A DNA stretch of 64,000 nt, taken from positions 248,001 through 312,000 of the forward strand of contig CAXBFJ010000003.1 of the NCBI GenBank assembly GCA_963975245.1, given 5' to 3'. The notes below the pieces were generated by a model. That model searched no databases. It saw nothing but the letters and a program-made list of their open reading frames with translations, and was not told where the DNA came from. The translations under genes and the position numbers were made by a program. The stretch comes from Panacagrimonas sp963975245 (GTDB taxonomy: Bacteria; Pseudomonadota; Gammaproteobacteria; Nevskiales; Nevskiaceae). Below are positions 49,773-58,513 of the stretch, one piece after another (position 1 is the first letter of the stretch; each line of letters begins with the position of its first letter).

Positions 49773-50539
49773 GCCAGCCACCAACCTCGGATCATGCTGA
49801 TGGCTTCCAGCAACAGGACCGCAAACTGGTCACCAAATCCCGGGAGCGTGATGTGAAGAATCAGAAGCGTTGCGATCAATGCTGCCGGAAAGCCGACGGC
49901 AAACAGATTCAGCGTAGGCGCTGCGCGAGAAACCACACCGAAGGCCAGATACACGGCAAGCAAGGCACCCACCGCAGGAAGGGCCACTGCCAGTGCTCCG
50001 GAAAACATGCGGGCGCTGAACATGATCACCTCTCCGATCATCATGTCCGGCAGGCCCGCGCCCACCGGAACACCGTGAAAGCTTTCGACCAGAAGGCGAA
50101 TCAGGGCCAGGTGGCCATCCATGGCCAGAAACAGAAGCACAATCAGGATCATCGCGAACTGTCCGAGCACTGCTGACTGCACGCCACGCAGAGGATCTGT
50201 CAGTTGCGCGAAACTCAGGCCCGCCGAGCTGCTGATCATTTCAGCACCCAGCACCACGGCTTCAAACACGATCTGCAAGGTGAAGCCGATCATCAAACCC
50301 ATCAGCACCTGGCAGATGACGGCCAGCCACCAAGCCGCACCAAACAAGGAAAGCTGGGGCGGCACCGGCAACGTCAATGCCAGCAGCGCAGACAGGGTCA
50401 CCGCTAACCCCATGCGAATGCGTGCAGGCGCATTACGTCCACCGAGCACCGGTGCCGCAACCAGCAAGGCAGAGACCCTGAGCAGGGGCCAAAGAAATCG
50501 CTCCATCCAGCCGACCAGACTGGCGAGCTCGAAGCTCAT
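49769..50539 (-). CDS. fliR: Flagellar export gate protein FliR
   Basis: A 256-residue membrane protein with about six hydrophobic segments, starting MSFELASLVGWMERFLWPLLR; LSFAQLTDPLRG and the amphipathic C-terminal region are characteristic. FliR is part of the FliPQR export channel in the centre of the MS ring. It overlaps fliQ and flhB by four bases each. Confidence 0.93.
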   Translation of the reverse strand: MSFELASLVGWMERFLWPLLRVSALLVAAPVLGGRNAPARIRMGLAVTLSALLALTLPVPPQLSLFGAAWWLAVICQVLMGLMIGFTLQIVFEAVVLGAEMISSSAGLSFAQLTDPLRGVQSAVLGQFAMILIVLLFLAMDGHLALIRLLVESFHGVPVGAGLPDMMIGEVIMFSARMFSGALAVALPAVGALLAVYLAFGVVSRAAPTLNLFAVGFPAALIATLLILHITLPGFGDQFAVLLLEAISMIRGWWLA

Positions 50540-50805
50540 CCAATCAGCTCCGGTATCGACCGGTAAAGCGTGATTGCAAAATCACACAGCACCCGCAACA
50601 TCCAGGGTCCGGCAATGACCATCATCAGGGCAATGCTCAAGAGCTTGGGAATAAAGCTGAGTGTCATTTCCTGAATCTGCGTTGCGGCCTGGAACAGACC
50701 GATCAGCAGACCCACCAGCAACGCGGTCAACAGCAAGGGGGCTGACACCATCATCGCCACTTCCAGCGCCATGCGCCCCTGCGTCAGGACCTGTTCCGGG
50801 CTCAT
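50536..50805 (-). CDS. fliQ: Flagellar export gate protein FliQ
   Basis: An 89-residue protein with two membrane helices (about 14-38 and 52-74) and the usual MSPEQVLTQGRMALEV start. It is the small helical-hairpin subunit (four copies) of the FliPQR channel. Overlaps of four bases join it to fliP and fliR. Confidence 0.94.
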   Translation of the reverse strand: MSPEQVLTQGRMALEVAMMVSAPLLLTALLVGLLIGLFQAATQIQEMTLSFIPKLLSIALMMVIAGPWMLRVLCDFAITLYRSIPELIG

Positions 50806-51545
50806 GGTCGGAAACTCTGCGCGATGCTGCCCAGAACCAGACTCCAGCCGTCGATCAGGGTGAACAGCAGGATCTTGAACGGCAGCGAGATGAGCATTGG
50901 CGAGAGCATCATCATGCCCATGCTCATGAGCACGCTGGCCACCACCAGATCAATCACCACGAAGGGAATGAACAGCAGGAAGCCGATTTGGAAGGCGGTC
51001 TTCAGCTCTGAGGTCAGGAAAGACGCCGCCATGACATGCATGGGCACATCAGCCACGGTTTCGTACTTGCCGTCGCCAGCGAGCTGGGCATAGAACATCA
51101 GATCAGACTCGCGGGTCTGCGCCATCATGAATTCTCGGATCGGCGCAGCGCCCTTTTCCAGCGCAGGTTCCATTGTCAGCTCACCATCCAGGTAAGGCGA
51201 AAGGCTGGTCGTCCACACACGCTCGTACGTTGGCTGCATGACGAAGGCCGCCATCAACAGGGCCAGTCCTACCAGGATCTGATTCGATGGGGTTTGACCC
51301 GTACCGAGTGCCTGGCGCAGCAGCCCGAGGACAATCAGAATGCGAGCAAAACCGCTGGTGACCATCAGCAGGCTGGGCAGCACGGTCAGCAGGGTCATGC
51401 CCACCAGCACCTGGATGGACAAGGTCCAGGTTTCGCCGCCGTCGGCCTGTGGCGTGACGGTGACCGCTGGCAAGCCGCCCTGTGCCAGCACCGGGTTCAG
51501 GGCACTGAAAAGCAGAAGCATCGCCAGCGCGACAAGGCGGATCAC
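50802..51545 (-). CDS. fliP: Flagellar export gate protein FliP
   Basis: A 247-residue FliP with an N-terminal signal peptide (cleavage after about residue 21, LAQ) and membrane helices at about 45-70, 85-105, 185-210 and 215-240. Conserved family stretches are FARILIVLGLLRQALGTGQTPSNQILVGLALLM-type and GFLLFIPFVVIDLVVASVLMSMGMMMLSP-type sequences. It forms the core of the export channel with FliQ and FliR. Confidence 0.94.
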   Translation of the reverse strand: MIRLVALAMLLLFSALNPVLAQGGLPAVTVTPQADGGETWTLSIQVLVGMTLLTVLPSLLMVTSGFARILIVLGLLRQALGTGQTPSNQILVGLALLMAAFVMQPTYERVWTTSLSPYLDGELTMEPALEKGAAPIREFMMAQTRESDLMFYAQLAGDGKYETVADVPMHVMAASFLTSELKTAFQIGFLLFIPFVVIDLVVASVLMSMGMMMLSPMLISLPFKILLFTLIDGWSLVLGSIAQSFRP

Positions 51546-51943
51546 TTCTCGCGCTCCAAACCCAGCGCATCCCGCATCCGCTGCCTGAAATCGCTCTGCA
51601 TGGAATCTGCTGCGGGCGGCTTGTCCTCCTGCATCACCGGGGCAGAATCATAGGTGTGCAAATGACGAATCTGGCCGCCGGCGACGGATACCAGAACATG
51701 GGTTCCCGCAGCGTCGATCATGACCACGCGCTCGCGCGCGCCCAGATGCAAGGTACTGCGAATTTTCAAATCACCGCTACGATCCCCTGCGGGTCGCAGT
51801 CGGCGCGCCATCCACGCCAGCGCCGCAATCAGGGCGATGACCAGAAACAGACTCAAGCCGACGGAGGAGACGGAGGTGACTGGCACACTTTCGCCCGCAC
51901 TGATGGAGGGAGACTGAAGCACCGTGTTTTCGGTGACAGCCAT
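51542..51943 (-). CDS. fliO: Flagellar biosynthesis protein FliO
   Basis: A 133-residue protein with one membrane helix (about residues 25-47) and a small cytosolic domain (LKIRSTLHLGARERVVMIDAAG and LVSVAGGQIRHLH). FliO aids assembly of the FliPQR channel and is often the least conserved member of the group. Four-base overlap with fliP; its ATG shares a base with the end of fliN. Confidence 0.88.
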   Translation of the reverse strand: MAVTENTVLQSPSISAGESVPVTSVSSVGLSLFLVIALIAALAWMARRLRPAGDRSGDLKIRSTLHLGARERVVMIDAAGTHVLVSVAGGQIRHLHTYDSAPVMQEDKPPAADSMQSDFRQRMRDALGLEREK

Positions 51944-52311
51944 TACTTGAGTTTTCGGATGCGTTCTGCGGGGCTGACCACATCGGTCAGGCGCACACCG
52001 AATTTCTCATTGACCACGACGACTTCGCCATGAGCCACCAGCGTGTTGTTGACAAAGACATCCAGCGGCTCACCTGCTGCGCGGTCCAGTTCAACCACCG
52101 AACCCTGCGAGAGTTGCAGCAGGTTGCGAATGGGTATCCGCGTACGCCCTACTTCCATCGACAAAGTCACAGAAACATCGAGAATAACGTCGAGGTTCAC
52201 GTCCGGACTGGCGACCGCATCCGTCGGCGTCACGGCATCTTCCTGCAGCTTGTCGAACTGTGCGGTCTTGGCGTCTGGCTGGGGCTGAGCACCATTATTT
52301 GCTGAATTCAT
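51943..52311 (-). CDS. fliN: Flagellar motor switch protein FliN
   Basis: A 122-residue FliN. A hydrophilic N-terminal extension (1-40) is followed by the SpoA/C-ring domain (VTLSMEVGRTRIPIRNLLQLSQGSVVELDRAAGEPLDV-type sequence, LVAHGEVVVVNEKFGVRL). It forms the lower C-ring with FliM and docks the export ATPase complex. The ATG at 52311 gives the usual length; sequence further upstream in that frame lies inside fliM. Confidence 0.95.
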   Translation of the reverse strand: MNSANNGAQPQPDAKTAQFDKLQEDAVTPTDAVASPDVNLDVILDVSVTLSMEVGRTRIPIRNLLQLSQGSVVELDRAAGEPLDVFVNNTLVAHGEVVVVNEKFGVRLTDVVSPAERIRKLK

Positions 52312-52334
52312 GTCTGTACTCACAGGTCTTTGAA

Positions 52335-53330
52335 TTAATGAATCTGCGCCGGCGGTGTCGCCCTGAGGGATCTGATGATCTTCACGGCGTTCTGCCCATT
52401 GGAAACGCCGAAGCTGCCGCTGAAGATGGGCAGGTTGTCGACGCACAGATCAACGCTGCGCGGCATGTCGATCGGGATGACATCACCCGGCTTGAGATTC
52501 AGAAGCTGGCCCAGGGTGAGTTGGGGCTTGGCCAGAACGGAGCCAATCTCGATTTCGGCATCCTTGATCTGTTCCTTGAGAGAGCAGATGAAGCGTTCAT
52601 CACGACCACCGCGGTCACTCTGAATGCCGGCGTCGAGCTGCTCGCGGAAAGGCTCGATCATGCTGTACGGCAAGGTCACATGCAGCTCGCCGCCGCCGCC
52701 TTCGAGTTCAACGTAAAAGCGCGAAACCACCACGATTTCGGAGGGTGAAACAATATTCGCGAACTGCGGGTTGATCTCGGACTGGACGTGCTCGTATGAC
52801 AAGGCCAGCACCGGACTCCAGGCCTCTTTCTGGTCTGCATAGGCTTGCTGGAGAATGAGCTGGATGACACGCAGTTCGGTTGGCGTGAACTCCCTACCCT
52901 CAATCTTGGTGGGAAAGCGCCCATCACCACCGAAGAAATTGTCCACGATCGTGAAGACCAGCTTGGGTTCAATGACGAACAGCGCGGTGCCGTTGAGTGG
53001 CTTGATCCGGGTCAGGTTGAGATTGGTGGGAACGTACAGACTCTGGACGTACTCACTGAACTTGAGCATCTCCAATCCCCGAATCTCGACAACCGGGGTT
53101 CGACGCATCATGTTGAAAAGACCAATGCGAAAATGACGCGCAAAACGCTCGTTGATCATCTCGAGCGTCGGCAGGCGACCTCGGATAATCCGATCCTGTG
53201 TTGCGAAGTTGAACGTCTCCACAGCATTGGGATCACGCGGCACGTCGGATTCGGTTTCAACCGCACCGTCATCCACGCCGTTGATCAGCGCGTCAATCTC
53301 ATCCTGCGAGAGGATGTCCCGCGCGCTCAT
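52335..53330 (-). CDS. fliM: Flagellar motor switch protein FliM
   Basis: A 331-residue FliM. The N-terminus keeps the CheY-P binding peptide (LSQDEIDALINGV, residues 7-19), followed by the CheC-like middle domain (GLFNMMRRTPVVEIRGLEM-type, about 50-240) that binds FliG and the C-terminal FliN-like domain (LTLGQLLNLKPGDVIPIDMP). It turns the CheY-P signal into a change of rotation. Four-base overlap with fliL. Confidence 0.96.
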   Translation of the reverse strand: MSARDILSQDEIDALINGVDDGAVETESDVPRDPNAVETFNFATQDRIIRGRLPTLEMINERFARHFRIGLFNMMRRTPVVEIRGLEMLKFSEYVQSLYVPTNLNLTRIKPLNGTALFVIEPKLVFTIVDNFFGGDGRFPTKIEGREFTPTELRVIQLILQQAYADQKEAWSPVLALSYEHVQSEINPQFANIVSPSEIVVVSRFYVELEGGGGELHVTLPYSMIEPFREQLDAGIQSDRGGRDERFICSLKEQIKDAEIEIGSVLAKPQLTLGQLLNLKPGDVIPIDMPRSVDLCVDNLPIFSGSFGVSNGQNAVKIIRSLRATPPAQIH

Positions 53331-53830
53331 TGGATGATGAAGCTGGTGAAGTAGACAGCCTTGACCGTGTCCGGGTGACCGGCGGCCTCCAGCACGCCCC
53401 TGATTTCTTCGAGAGACTGTTGTTGCAGCGCTTCCTTGCCTTCACGAGAACTGATGGCCTCGTACTTCTGTGCCCCAAAAAGCAGGATCAGGCGATTGCG
53501 GATGAGCGGCATTTCATGTTCGAGAAGCTCGACGACTTTCTCGTCGTGGCTCATGACCTGAACATCAATCTGCAGGTAGCGATTGATCTCATCGCTGTCC
53601 AGATTCACGACAAAGGCCGGCTCCAGCGGCGTATAGATGGTCCTCTCCGGTGCCACGACCTCACCCTCTGCGGGCGGGTTTTTTCCGGACAGATAGAACC
53701 AGGCACCGCCACCAGAGAGTCCGCCCACCAACACCATGCCGATGAGCATCTTGGGCCAGATGGATTTCTTCTCTGCGGCAACAGCTGCAACCGGAAGATC
53801 GTCGGCTTGTGCGGTACTGGCTTGACTCAT
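53327..53830 (-). CDS. fliL: Flagellar basal body-associated protein FliL
   Basis: A 167-residue FliL with a single membrane helix (about residues 27-49) and a periplasmic stomatin-like domain (YTPLEPAFVVNLDSDEINRYLQIDVQVMS), ending KAVYFTSFIIQ. It supports stator function under load. The ATG at 53830 is the first giving the normal FliL start (MSQAST); a candidate sigma-54 promoter lies 38-53 bases upstream. Confidence 0.93.
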   Translation of the reverse strand: MSQASTAQADDLPVAAVAAEKKSIWPKMLIGMVLVGGLSGGGAWFYLSGKNPPAEGEVVAPERTIYTPLEPAFVVNLDSDEINRYLQIDVQVMSHDEKVVELLEHEMPLIRNRLILLFGAQKYEAISSREGKEALQQQSLEEIRGVLEAAGHPDTVKAVYFTSFIIQ

Positions 53831-53867
53831 GGCAGGCTCGGTAGGAAAGGATGTTTCCCTGACTGGC

Positions 53868-53883
53868 TGCAAACCCTGTTCCG
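53868..53883 (-). promoter_or_regulatory. Candidate sigma-54 promoter of fliLMNOPQR
   Basis: On the minus strand, CGGAAC-AGGGT-TTGCA fits TGGCAC-N5-TTGCA (4/6 and 5/5) with the invariant GG-N10-GC spacing. It is in the 98-base gap between fliK and fliL, the only real break inside the fliE-fliR gene run, and would start transcription about 27 bases before fliL. Confidence 0.55.
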
Positions 53884-53928
53884 GCTTTTTCGTCGGAATT
53901 ACGTCACCGCGCCGGCGACGTGGCACGC

Positions 53929-55116
53929 TCACGCGTAATCGTCGACCAGTCCGATATGCACACGTCGGACATTCGCCACTTCTTCGTCTTCGGCTTCGAG
54001 CACGGTCGGAGCAGACTGCTCACCACGGGCCTGATGATCCTGCTGCGATACGTTGGCCTCAGACAGATTCAGACCGCCTGAATCCAGAAGTTCCTGCAAG
54101 CGCGGCAAGGCCTGCTCAATCGCGGCGCGGGCATCGGGCTGAGTAAGGTGCAGCCATACGCGCGTATCCTGCCCGTGAAGTTCGATTTTGATTCTCAGTT
54201 CGCCGAGATCGGGCGGTGTCAGTTGCAGATCGGCGCGCAGATTGCCGGTATCGATCATGCTCCTGATCTGCTGGTTCATGGCCGCTGACCATTTCTGCTC
54301 AGTAACAGCGTTCAAGGCCGCGCCCTGGGACCAGGAGGGTTCCGCAGCAGCGAGTTTGCTGCTGGCGGTACCTGGAATGGATTCACTGCCTGCTCCAGAG
54401 AGCATTGCAAACGCGCTCTGGCCTGGCCCCGAAATCAAGTCTGCACGGCTAACGGCCTTGCTCAACACCGTGCTCTCCAGTAGCGGGCGGGCCTCGCCAG
54501 ACTCGAGCTGAAACGCATCTGCCAGTGCTGCGGAAGTATCCGTGAGCGACACCATCTCTGTGCCAGGTTGCTTATCCAATGCGGGCAGACGCAGCGCCGC
54601 TGCTACCTGGTCCCGATGCAAGGCGCTGCCACCCAGTTGCGGATTGTCTGCAAGCGGAACCGGCTGCCCGGGCAGGTGCCGCTGCGGCGCCCGAGCCGCA
54701 TCACCAGAAACAATTCGCACGCCAACGGAAAGACCTTGCCACGCAACCTGTTCCTGCGTGCCAGCAGCACCTTCTGCCTCACCAATAAGCACATCGCCAT
54801 CGACCGCTCCCAGCGTCGGTGGAGCAAGAGGCAATGCTTCAGAACGCTCGCCATGCAGGAACATCTGCGACTGCACGATCAGGTTTGCCGTGTCATCGGC
54901 CTCATTGAGCGGGTCTTGCGAGTGGCCCTGCGGGCGCCCCGCATCAGACCCGTCTGAACGCTCGCGAGCCCCTTCGAGCGCAGACTCTCTTATCGCCTGG
55001 TCTTCTGCCAGCGTGAACACTGCCTGGCCGCCAGATGTCGCCTGGTTATCGCTTCGGCTCGCAGACGGTATGGATGTCTTTGCCGGCGATGCGCTTGCGA
55101 CGCCAGCGGTATTCAT
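53929..55116 (-). CDS. fliK: Flagellar hook-length control protein FliK
   Basis: A 395-residue FliK. Most of the protein (1-275) is a low-conservation, Ala/Ser/Gln-rich ruler region. The C-terminal hook-length domain (about 280-365) has the family core LRADLQLTPPDLGELRIKI, then WLHLTQPDARAAIEQALPRL. It measures the hook and triggers the FlhB switch. The ATG at 55116 has an AGGAA ribosome binding site close upstream and overlaps the end of fliJ by four bases. Confidence 0.9.
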   Translation of the reverse strand: MNTAGVASASPAKTSIPSASRSDNQATSGGQAVFTLAEDQAIRESALEGARERSDGSDAGRPQGHSQDPLNEADDTANLIVQSQMFLHGERSEALPLAPPTLGAVDGDVLIGEAEGAAGTQEQVAWQGLSVGVRIVSGDAARAPQRHLPGQPVPLADNPQLGGSALHRDQVAAALRLPALDKQPGTEMVSLTDTSAALADAFQLESGEARPLLESTVLSKAVSRADLISGPGQSAFAMLSGAGSESIPGTASSKLAAAEPSWSQGAALNAVTEQKWSAAMNQQIRSMIDTGNLRADLQLTPPDLGELRIKIELHGQDTRVWLHLTQPDARAAIEQALPRLQELLDSGGLNLSEANVSQQDHQARGEQSAPTVLEAEDEEVANVRRVHIGLVDDYA

Positions 55117-55553
55117 ATTCCTGCCATTACCGTCGGCGGTCGTCGCCGCTGTGCGCATTCGTCCTGTTGATCCTGCGACTCTGCCTGTTCCCTGCGCGCA
55201 TCCTGCCTGGCGTAGTGGGCGGCAAGCTGATCCAGCACCGATCGATCGCGCCGTGCCAGCAAGAGCCTGGCGCGCTCCTGAGCCAGCTGCCTGCCCGCTT
55301 CGTTCACCGCCTGACCCTGTGACTGGATCGCACTGCGAATCCGGTTGAGAAAGGCCGCGTGATTGGCCAGAAGAAGAGGGTCGTGGATTTCACTCTGGCG
55401 GGACTCGTATTCGCCCAGATAGCTTCGCAGTTCTTCAAGTTTGTGCTGGCGCTCCTGCTGCCTGACAAAAGCCTTGGAAAGGACACCGGCCTGGCGGCCT
55501 TCGTTGAACTCACGAACCTGTTGCAGAGAACGCAGACGCTGGGAAAAACTCAT
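55113..55553 (-). CDS. fliJ: Flagellar export chaperone-like protein FliJ
   Basis: A 146-residue, almost wholly alpha-helical coiled-coil protein (MSFSQRLRSLQQVREFNE start, rich in Arg, Gln, Glu). FliJ links the FliI hexamer ring to FlhA and cycles chaperones. It is identified by position after fliI, length and coiled-coil character; sequence identity in this family is low. Four-base overlaps on both sides. Confidence 0.85.
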   Translation of the reverse strand: MSFSQRLRSLQQVREFNEGRQAGVLSKAFVRQQERQHKLEELRSYLGEYESRQSEIHDPLLLANHAAFLNRIRSAIQSQGQAVNEAGRQLAQERARLLLARRDRSVLDQLAAHYARQDARREQAESQDQQDECAQRRRPPTVMAGI

Positions 55554-56899
55554 GATGGATTCACCTCGCGCATCAGCTGGGAAAGCGCCGACAGGCTATC
55601 GGCAAAATTAGCGGAGTCGCCGAATTCCTGGGATACAAACTTCTGCAGGGACGGCCATGCATTCACTGCTTTGTCCAACACCGGATCACTTCCCTTCTGA
55701 TACGCCCCGATGCGGATCAGATCGTAACTGCGCTGGTAGGCGCTGATCAGACTGCGCACCTGCGCAACGCACTGGCGCTGTTCCGGCGTGGTCACGACAT
55801 TGGCAAGGCGACTGAGCGAGGCCTCAATATCAATGGCCGGATAGATGCCAGCTTCGGCAATGCTGCGAGACAGAACGAGGTGGCCATCGAGCACCGAGCG
55901 CGCAGTCTCCGATACCGGATCATGTCCGTCTTCGCCTTCGGTCAGCACGGTATAGATGCCGGTGATCGAACCTTGACCCGGACCGCCCTGCCCGGCCCGC
56001 TCCACCAATTGCGGAATCCGCGCGAACACAGAGGGTGGAAAGCCGCGTGTGGTCGGTGGCTCGCCAATGGCAAGACCGACTTCGCGACCGGCTTGCGCAA
56101 ACCGGGTGAGCGAGTCCATGAGCAACAAGACCTGCTGGCCACGATCACGAAAGTACTCCGCCACCGCCGAGGACAGCCAGGCACCGTTGAGACGCATCAG
56201 CGGCGAACAGTCCGAAGGCGTGGCGATGACGCATGCCCGGGACATGGCTTCCGGTCCAAGGGTGTCCTGAACAAAGTCCCGAACTTCACGTCCGCGTTCA
56301 CCAATCAGACCTACGACGATGACGTCAGCAGCGGTATATCGGGTCATCATTCCGAGCAAGGTGCTCTTGCCAACACCTGGTCCGGCAAAAAGCCCGATAC
56401 GCTGGCCACGTCCAAGGCTCAGCAGTGCGTTGACCGCACGCACGCCGACATCCAGCGGTTCATTGATCGGATTTCTCTGCAGCGGATTCAGCGGTGCCGG
56501 CATCAGCGGCATGTAACGCTCTCCTCGCGGACGCTCACCACCATCCAGCGGCATGCCCTCTCCATCCAGAACACGCCCCAGCCAGTCCTCACCGATACGT
56601 GCGCCTGAGATGTGACGCCGGCTGATCACGGGAGCGTCCGGCAACAGACCCAGCGGATGACTCACTGGCATCAGATAAGTACTGTCGCCACCAAACCCGA
56701 CGACCTCGGCTTCCACTTCGCGACCATCCGCTGCGGTAATCGAACAGCGACCGCCAATGCCCACGCGACAACCCACAGCCTCGATGGTCAGGCCAACAAC
56801 CTTGCGCAGACGACCTTCCACGACGACGTGCGGATGGGCCGGAATGCGCTGACCCGCCGCATCCAGACGCCCCAGAAGTCTCTGCGCGGGGGAAGTCAC
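55550..56899 (-). CDS. fliI: Flagellar export ATPase FliI
   Basis: A 449-residue F1-beta-like ATPase. Walker A GLFAGPGVGKSTLLGMM is near residues 165-181; Walker B LLLMDSLTRFAQAGREVGLA near 250; RGFPPSVFARIPQLVERAG and DIEASLSRL follow as expected. It hydrolyses ATP to aid substrate unfolding and docking in type III export. Four-base overlaps join it to fliH and fliJ. Confidence 0.96.
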   Translation of the reverse strand: MTSPAQRLLGRLDAAGQRIPAHPHVVVEGRLRKVVGLTIEAVGCRVGIGGRCSITAADGREVEAEVVGFGGDSTYLMPVSHPLGLLPDAPVISRRHISGARIGEDWLGRVLDGEGMPLDGGERPRGERYMPLMPAPLNPLQRNPINEPLDVGVRAVNALLSLGRGQRIGLFAGPGVGKSTLLGMMTRYTAADVIVVGLIGERGREVRDFVQDTLGPEAMSRACVIATPSDCSPLMRLNGAWLSSAVAEYFRDRGQQVLLLMDSLTRFAQAGREVGLAIGEPPTTRGFPPSVFARIPQLVERAGQGGPGQGSITGIYTVLTEGEDGHDPVSETARSVLDGHLVLSRSIAEAGIYPAIDIEASLSRLANVVTTPEQRQCVAQVRSLISAYQRSYDLIRIGAYQKGSDPVLDKAVNAWPSLQKFVSQEFGDSANFADSLSALSQLMREVNPS

Positions 56900-57501
56900 A
56901 TTTCCTCCAGCATCTTGTCCAGCAGTTCCCTGCGGCGACGATCAAGGCTGGCATCGGCCAGACCGACATCCGTAATCACGCGGCAATCTTCCGGGGCGAG
57001 TTCAGCATTGCCCCGAATCCGGCAGGGCTGACTGAGCGGCGCTGTCTGCAAACTCACTTCCAGCAGAGCGATGCGCTCCGGATGCACCTCTAGTACCGGT
57101 TCGCCCGCGGCGGGAGCGACCGTATCCAGCGCTGCGCTCACGACATTGCGCAAGGCCATGGGCTGGCTTCGCAATTCACCGGCTGCGAGTACCGCCGCAA
57201 TATCCACCGCAAGACGCAGGACCGCCTGTTCCAGGTCCTGATCCTGTCTTGCCAACGGATCACGCAAGGCATCAACACAATCTGACAGCAGCGCAGCCTG
57301 CTTGCGAACCGCCTCCAGACCGTCGGCCTGCCCCTTGGCAAAGCCCTCGGTATAGCCTTGCGCGCGACCCTCCTCGAAAGCAGTGGCCTCGATGTCCTCC
57401 ATACGCCGAACTGTCGGCGGCGCGTCACCCAGCTGCGGGACCTCCCAGCGGGTGGCGCCGGACACGGCTTCCGATTCCAGAACGTCAAACAACGGAATCA
57501 C
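56896..57501 (-). CDS. fliH: Flagellar export regulator FliH
   Basis: A 201-residue FliH. The N-terminal half includes helical GxxxG-rich sequence (FEEGRAQGYTEGFAKGQADG near residues 42-61), a hallmark of FliH, and the C-terminal half resembles the V/F-type ATPase E/delta subunit domain. It binds and restrains FliI and tethers it to FliN. The start is a GTG (57501) with GGAAAGG just before it, inside the last codons of fliG; sequence further upstream in that frame lies wholly within fliG. Confidence 0.88.
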   Translation of the reverse strand: MIPLFDVLESEAVSGATRWEVPQLGDAPPTVRRMEDIEATAFEEGRAQGYTEGFAKGQADGLEAVRKQAALLSDCVDALRDPLARQDQDLEQAVLRLAVDIAAVLAAGELRSQPMALRNVVSAALDTVAPAAGEPVLEVHPERIALLEVSLQTAPLSQPCRIRGNAELAPEDCRVITDVGLADASLDRRRRELLDKMLEEM

Positions 57502-58513
57502 CCTTTCCGCCCAGCGAGATGTGGCCCTCGTCAGCGAGACGCCGCGCCTGAGCCAGAATTTCCTTCTGCGCTGCCTCCACCTCCGAGAGCTTGACCGGCC
57601 CCTTGGCTTCCATGTCATCGCGCATCATGTCGCCGGCACGCCGCGACATGTTGGCAATGAACTTGTCCTGGATCTTGACGTCTGCCCCCTTGAGCGCAAC
57701 GGCAATTACTTCGCCGGAAACCTCTCGCAACAAGACCTGGAGGCTGCGATCGTCAACCTTGAGCAGATCATCAAAGACGAACATCAGGTCCTGTATCCGC
57801 GCACCCAGATCCTGATCGATATCGCGAATGCCGGTCATCAGCGCCGATTCATCCGCCGAGTCCAGCAGATTCAGGATGCCTGCCGCCACCTTGACCCCGC
57901 CCACATTGGAGGATTTCACGTTGTTACCACCGGAGAACTGCTTCTCCATGATTTCATCCAGCTCCTGCAGCGCGCTCGGCTGGATGCCTTCAAGTGTTGC
58001 AATACGCATGACCACGTCCGAGCGAATGCGCTCGGGAAGCTGCATGAGAATCTGCGAAGCCTGATCCGATTCCAGATACGCCAGAACGATCGCAATGATC
58101 TGCGGGTGCTCATTGCGAATCATCTCCGCAACGGTGCGCGTCTCCATCCACTTCAGCGCCTCGATCCCCTTGGTATTCCTGCCCAGCAGAATGCGATCAA
58201 TGATGCCGGAGGCTTTGTCTTCTCCCAGCGCACTGATCATCACCTTGCGCACATAGTCGTCATTGCCCAGACCCAAGGAGGTCTGCTGTTCGATGGCGCT
58301 GGCAAATTCGTTCATGACTGCTTCTGCCTGGTCGCGGCTGACGCTGTCGATGGTCGCCATTGCCACACCCAGCTTCTGCACATCCTTGGCGCTCAGGTGC
58401 TTGAGAACCTGAGCGCCTTCCTGTTCGCCCAATGACATCAGAAGTACAGCCGCACGCTGTGTTCCATCCATCCTGGCGACCTCGCTTCGCTTCTCGGTAA
58501 TAGCCTCAGCCAT
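57485..58513 (-). CDS. fliG: Flagellar motor switch protein FliG
   Basis: A 342-residue FliG. The N-terminal domain binds FliF; the middle EHPQ motif is in RNEHPQIIAIVLAYL (about residue 128), and the C-terminal torque domain (about 235-335) has the charged helix DLMFVFDDLLKVDDRSLQVLLREV-type sequence that meets the stator. The ATG at 58513 overlaps the end of fliF by eight bases and starts the usual MAEAI-type sequence. Confidence 0.96.
   Translation of the reverse strand: MAEAITEKRSEVARMDGTQRAAVLLMSLGEQEGAQVLKHLSAKDVQKLGVAMATIDSVSRDQAEAVMNEFASAIEQQTSLGLGNDDYVRKVMISALGEDKASGIIDRILLGRNTKGIEALKWMETRTVAEMIRNEHPQIIAIVLAYLESDQASQILMQLPERIRSDVVMRIATLEGIQPSALQELDEIMEKQFSGGNNVKSSNVGGVKVAAGILNLLDSADESALMTGIRDIDQDLGARIQDLMFVFDDLLKVDDRSLQVLLREVSGEVIAVALKGADVKIQDKFIANMSRRAGDMMRDDMEAKGPVKLSEVEAAQKEILAQARRLADEGHISLGGKGDSVV

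Noticed and set aside
57383..58435. A 350-codon plus-strand frame opposite fliG/fliH
   Set aside because: Covers fliG almost exactly in antisense; no family similarity in its translation and no start context.
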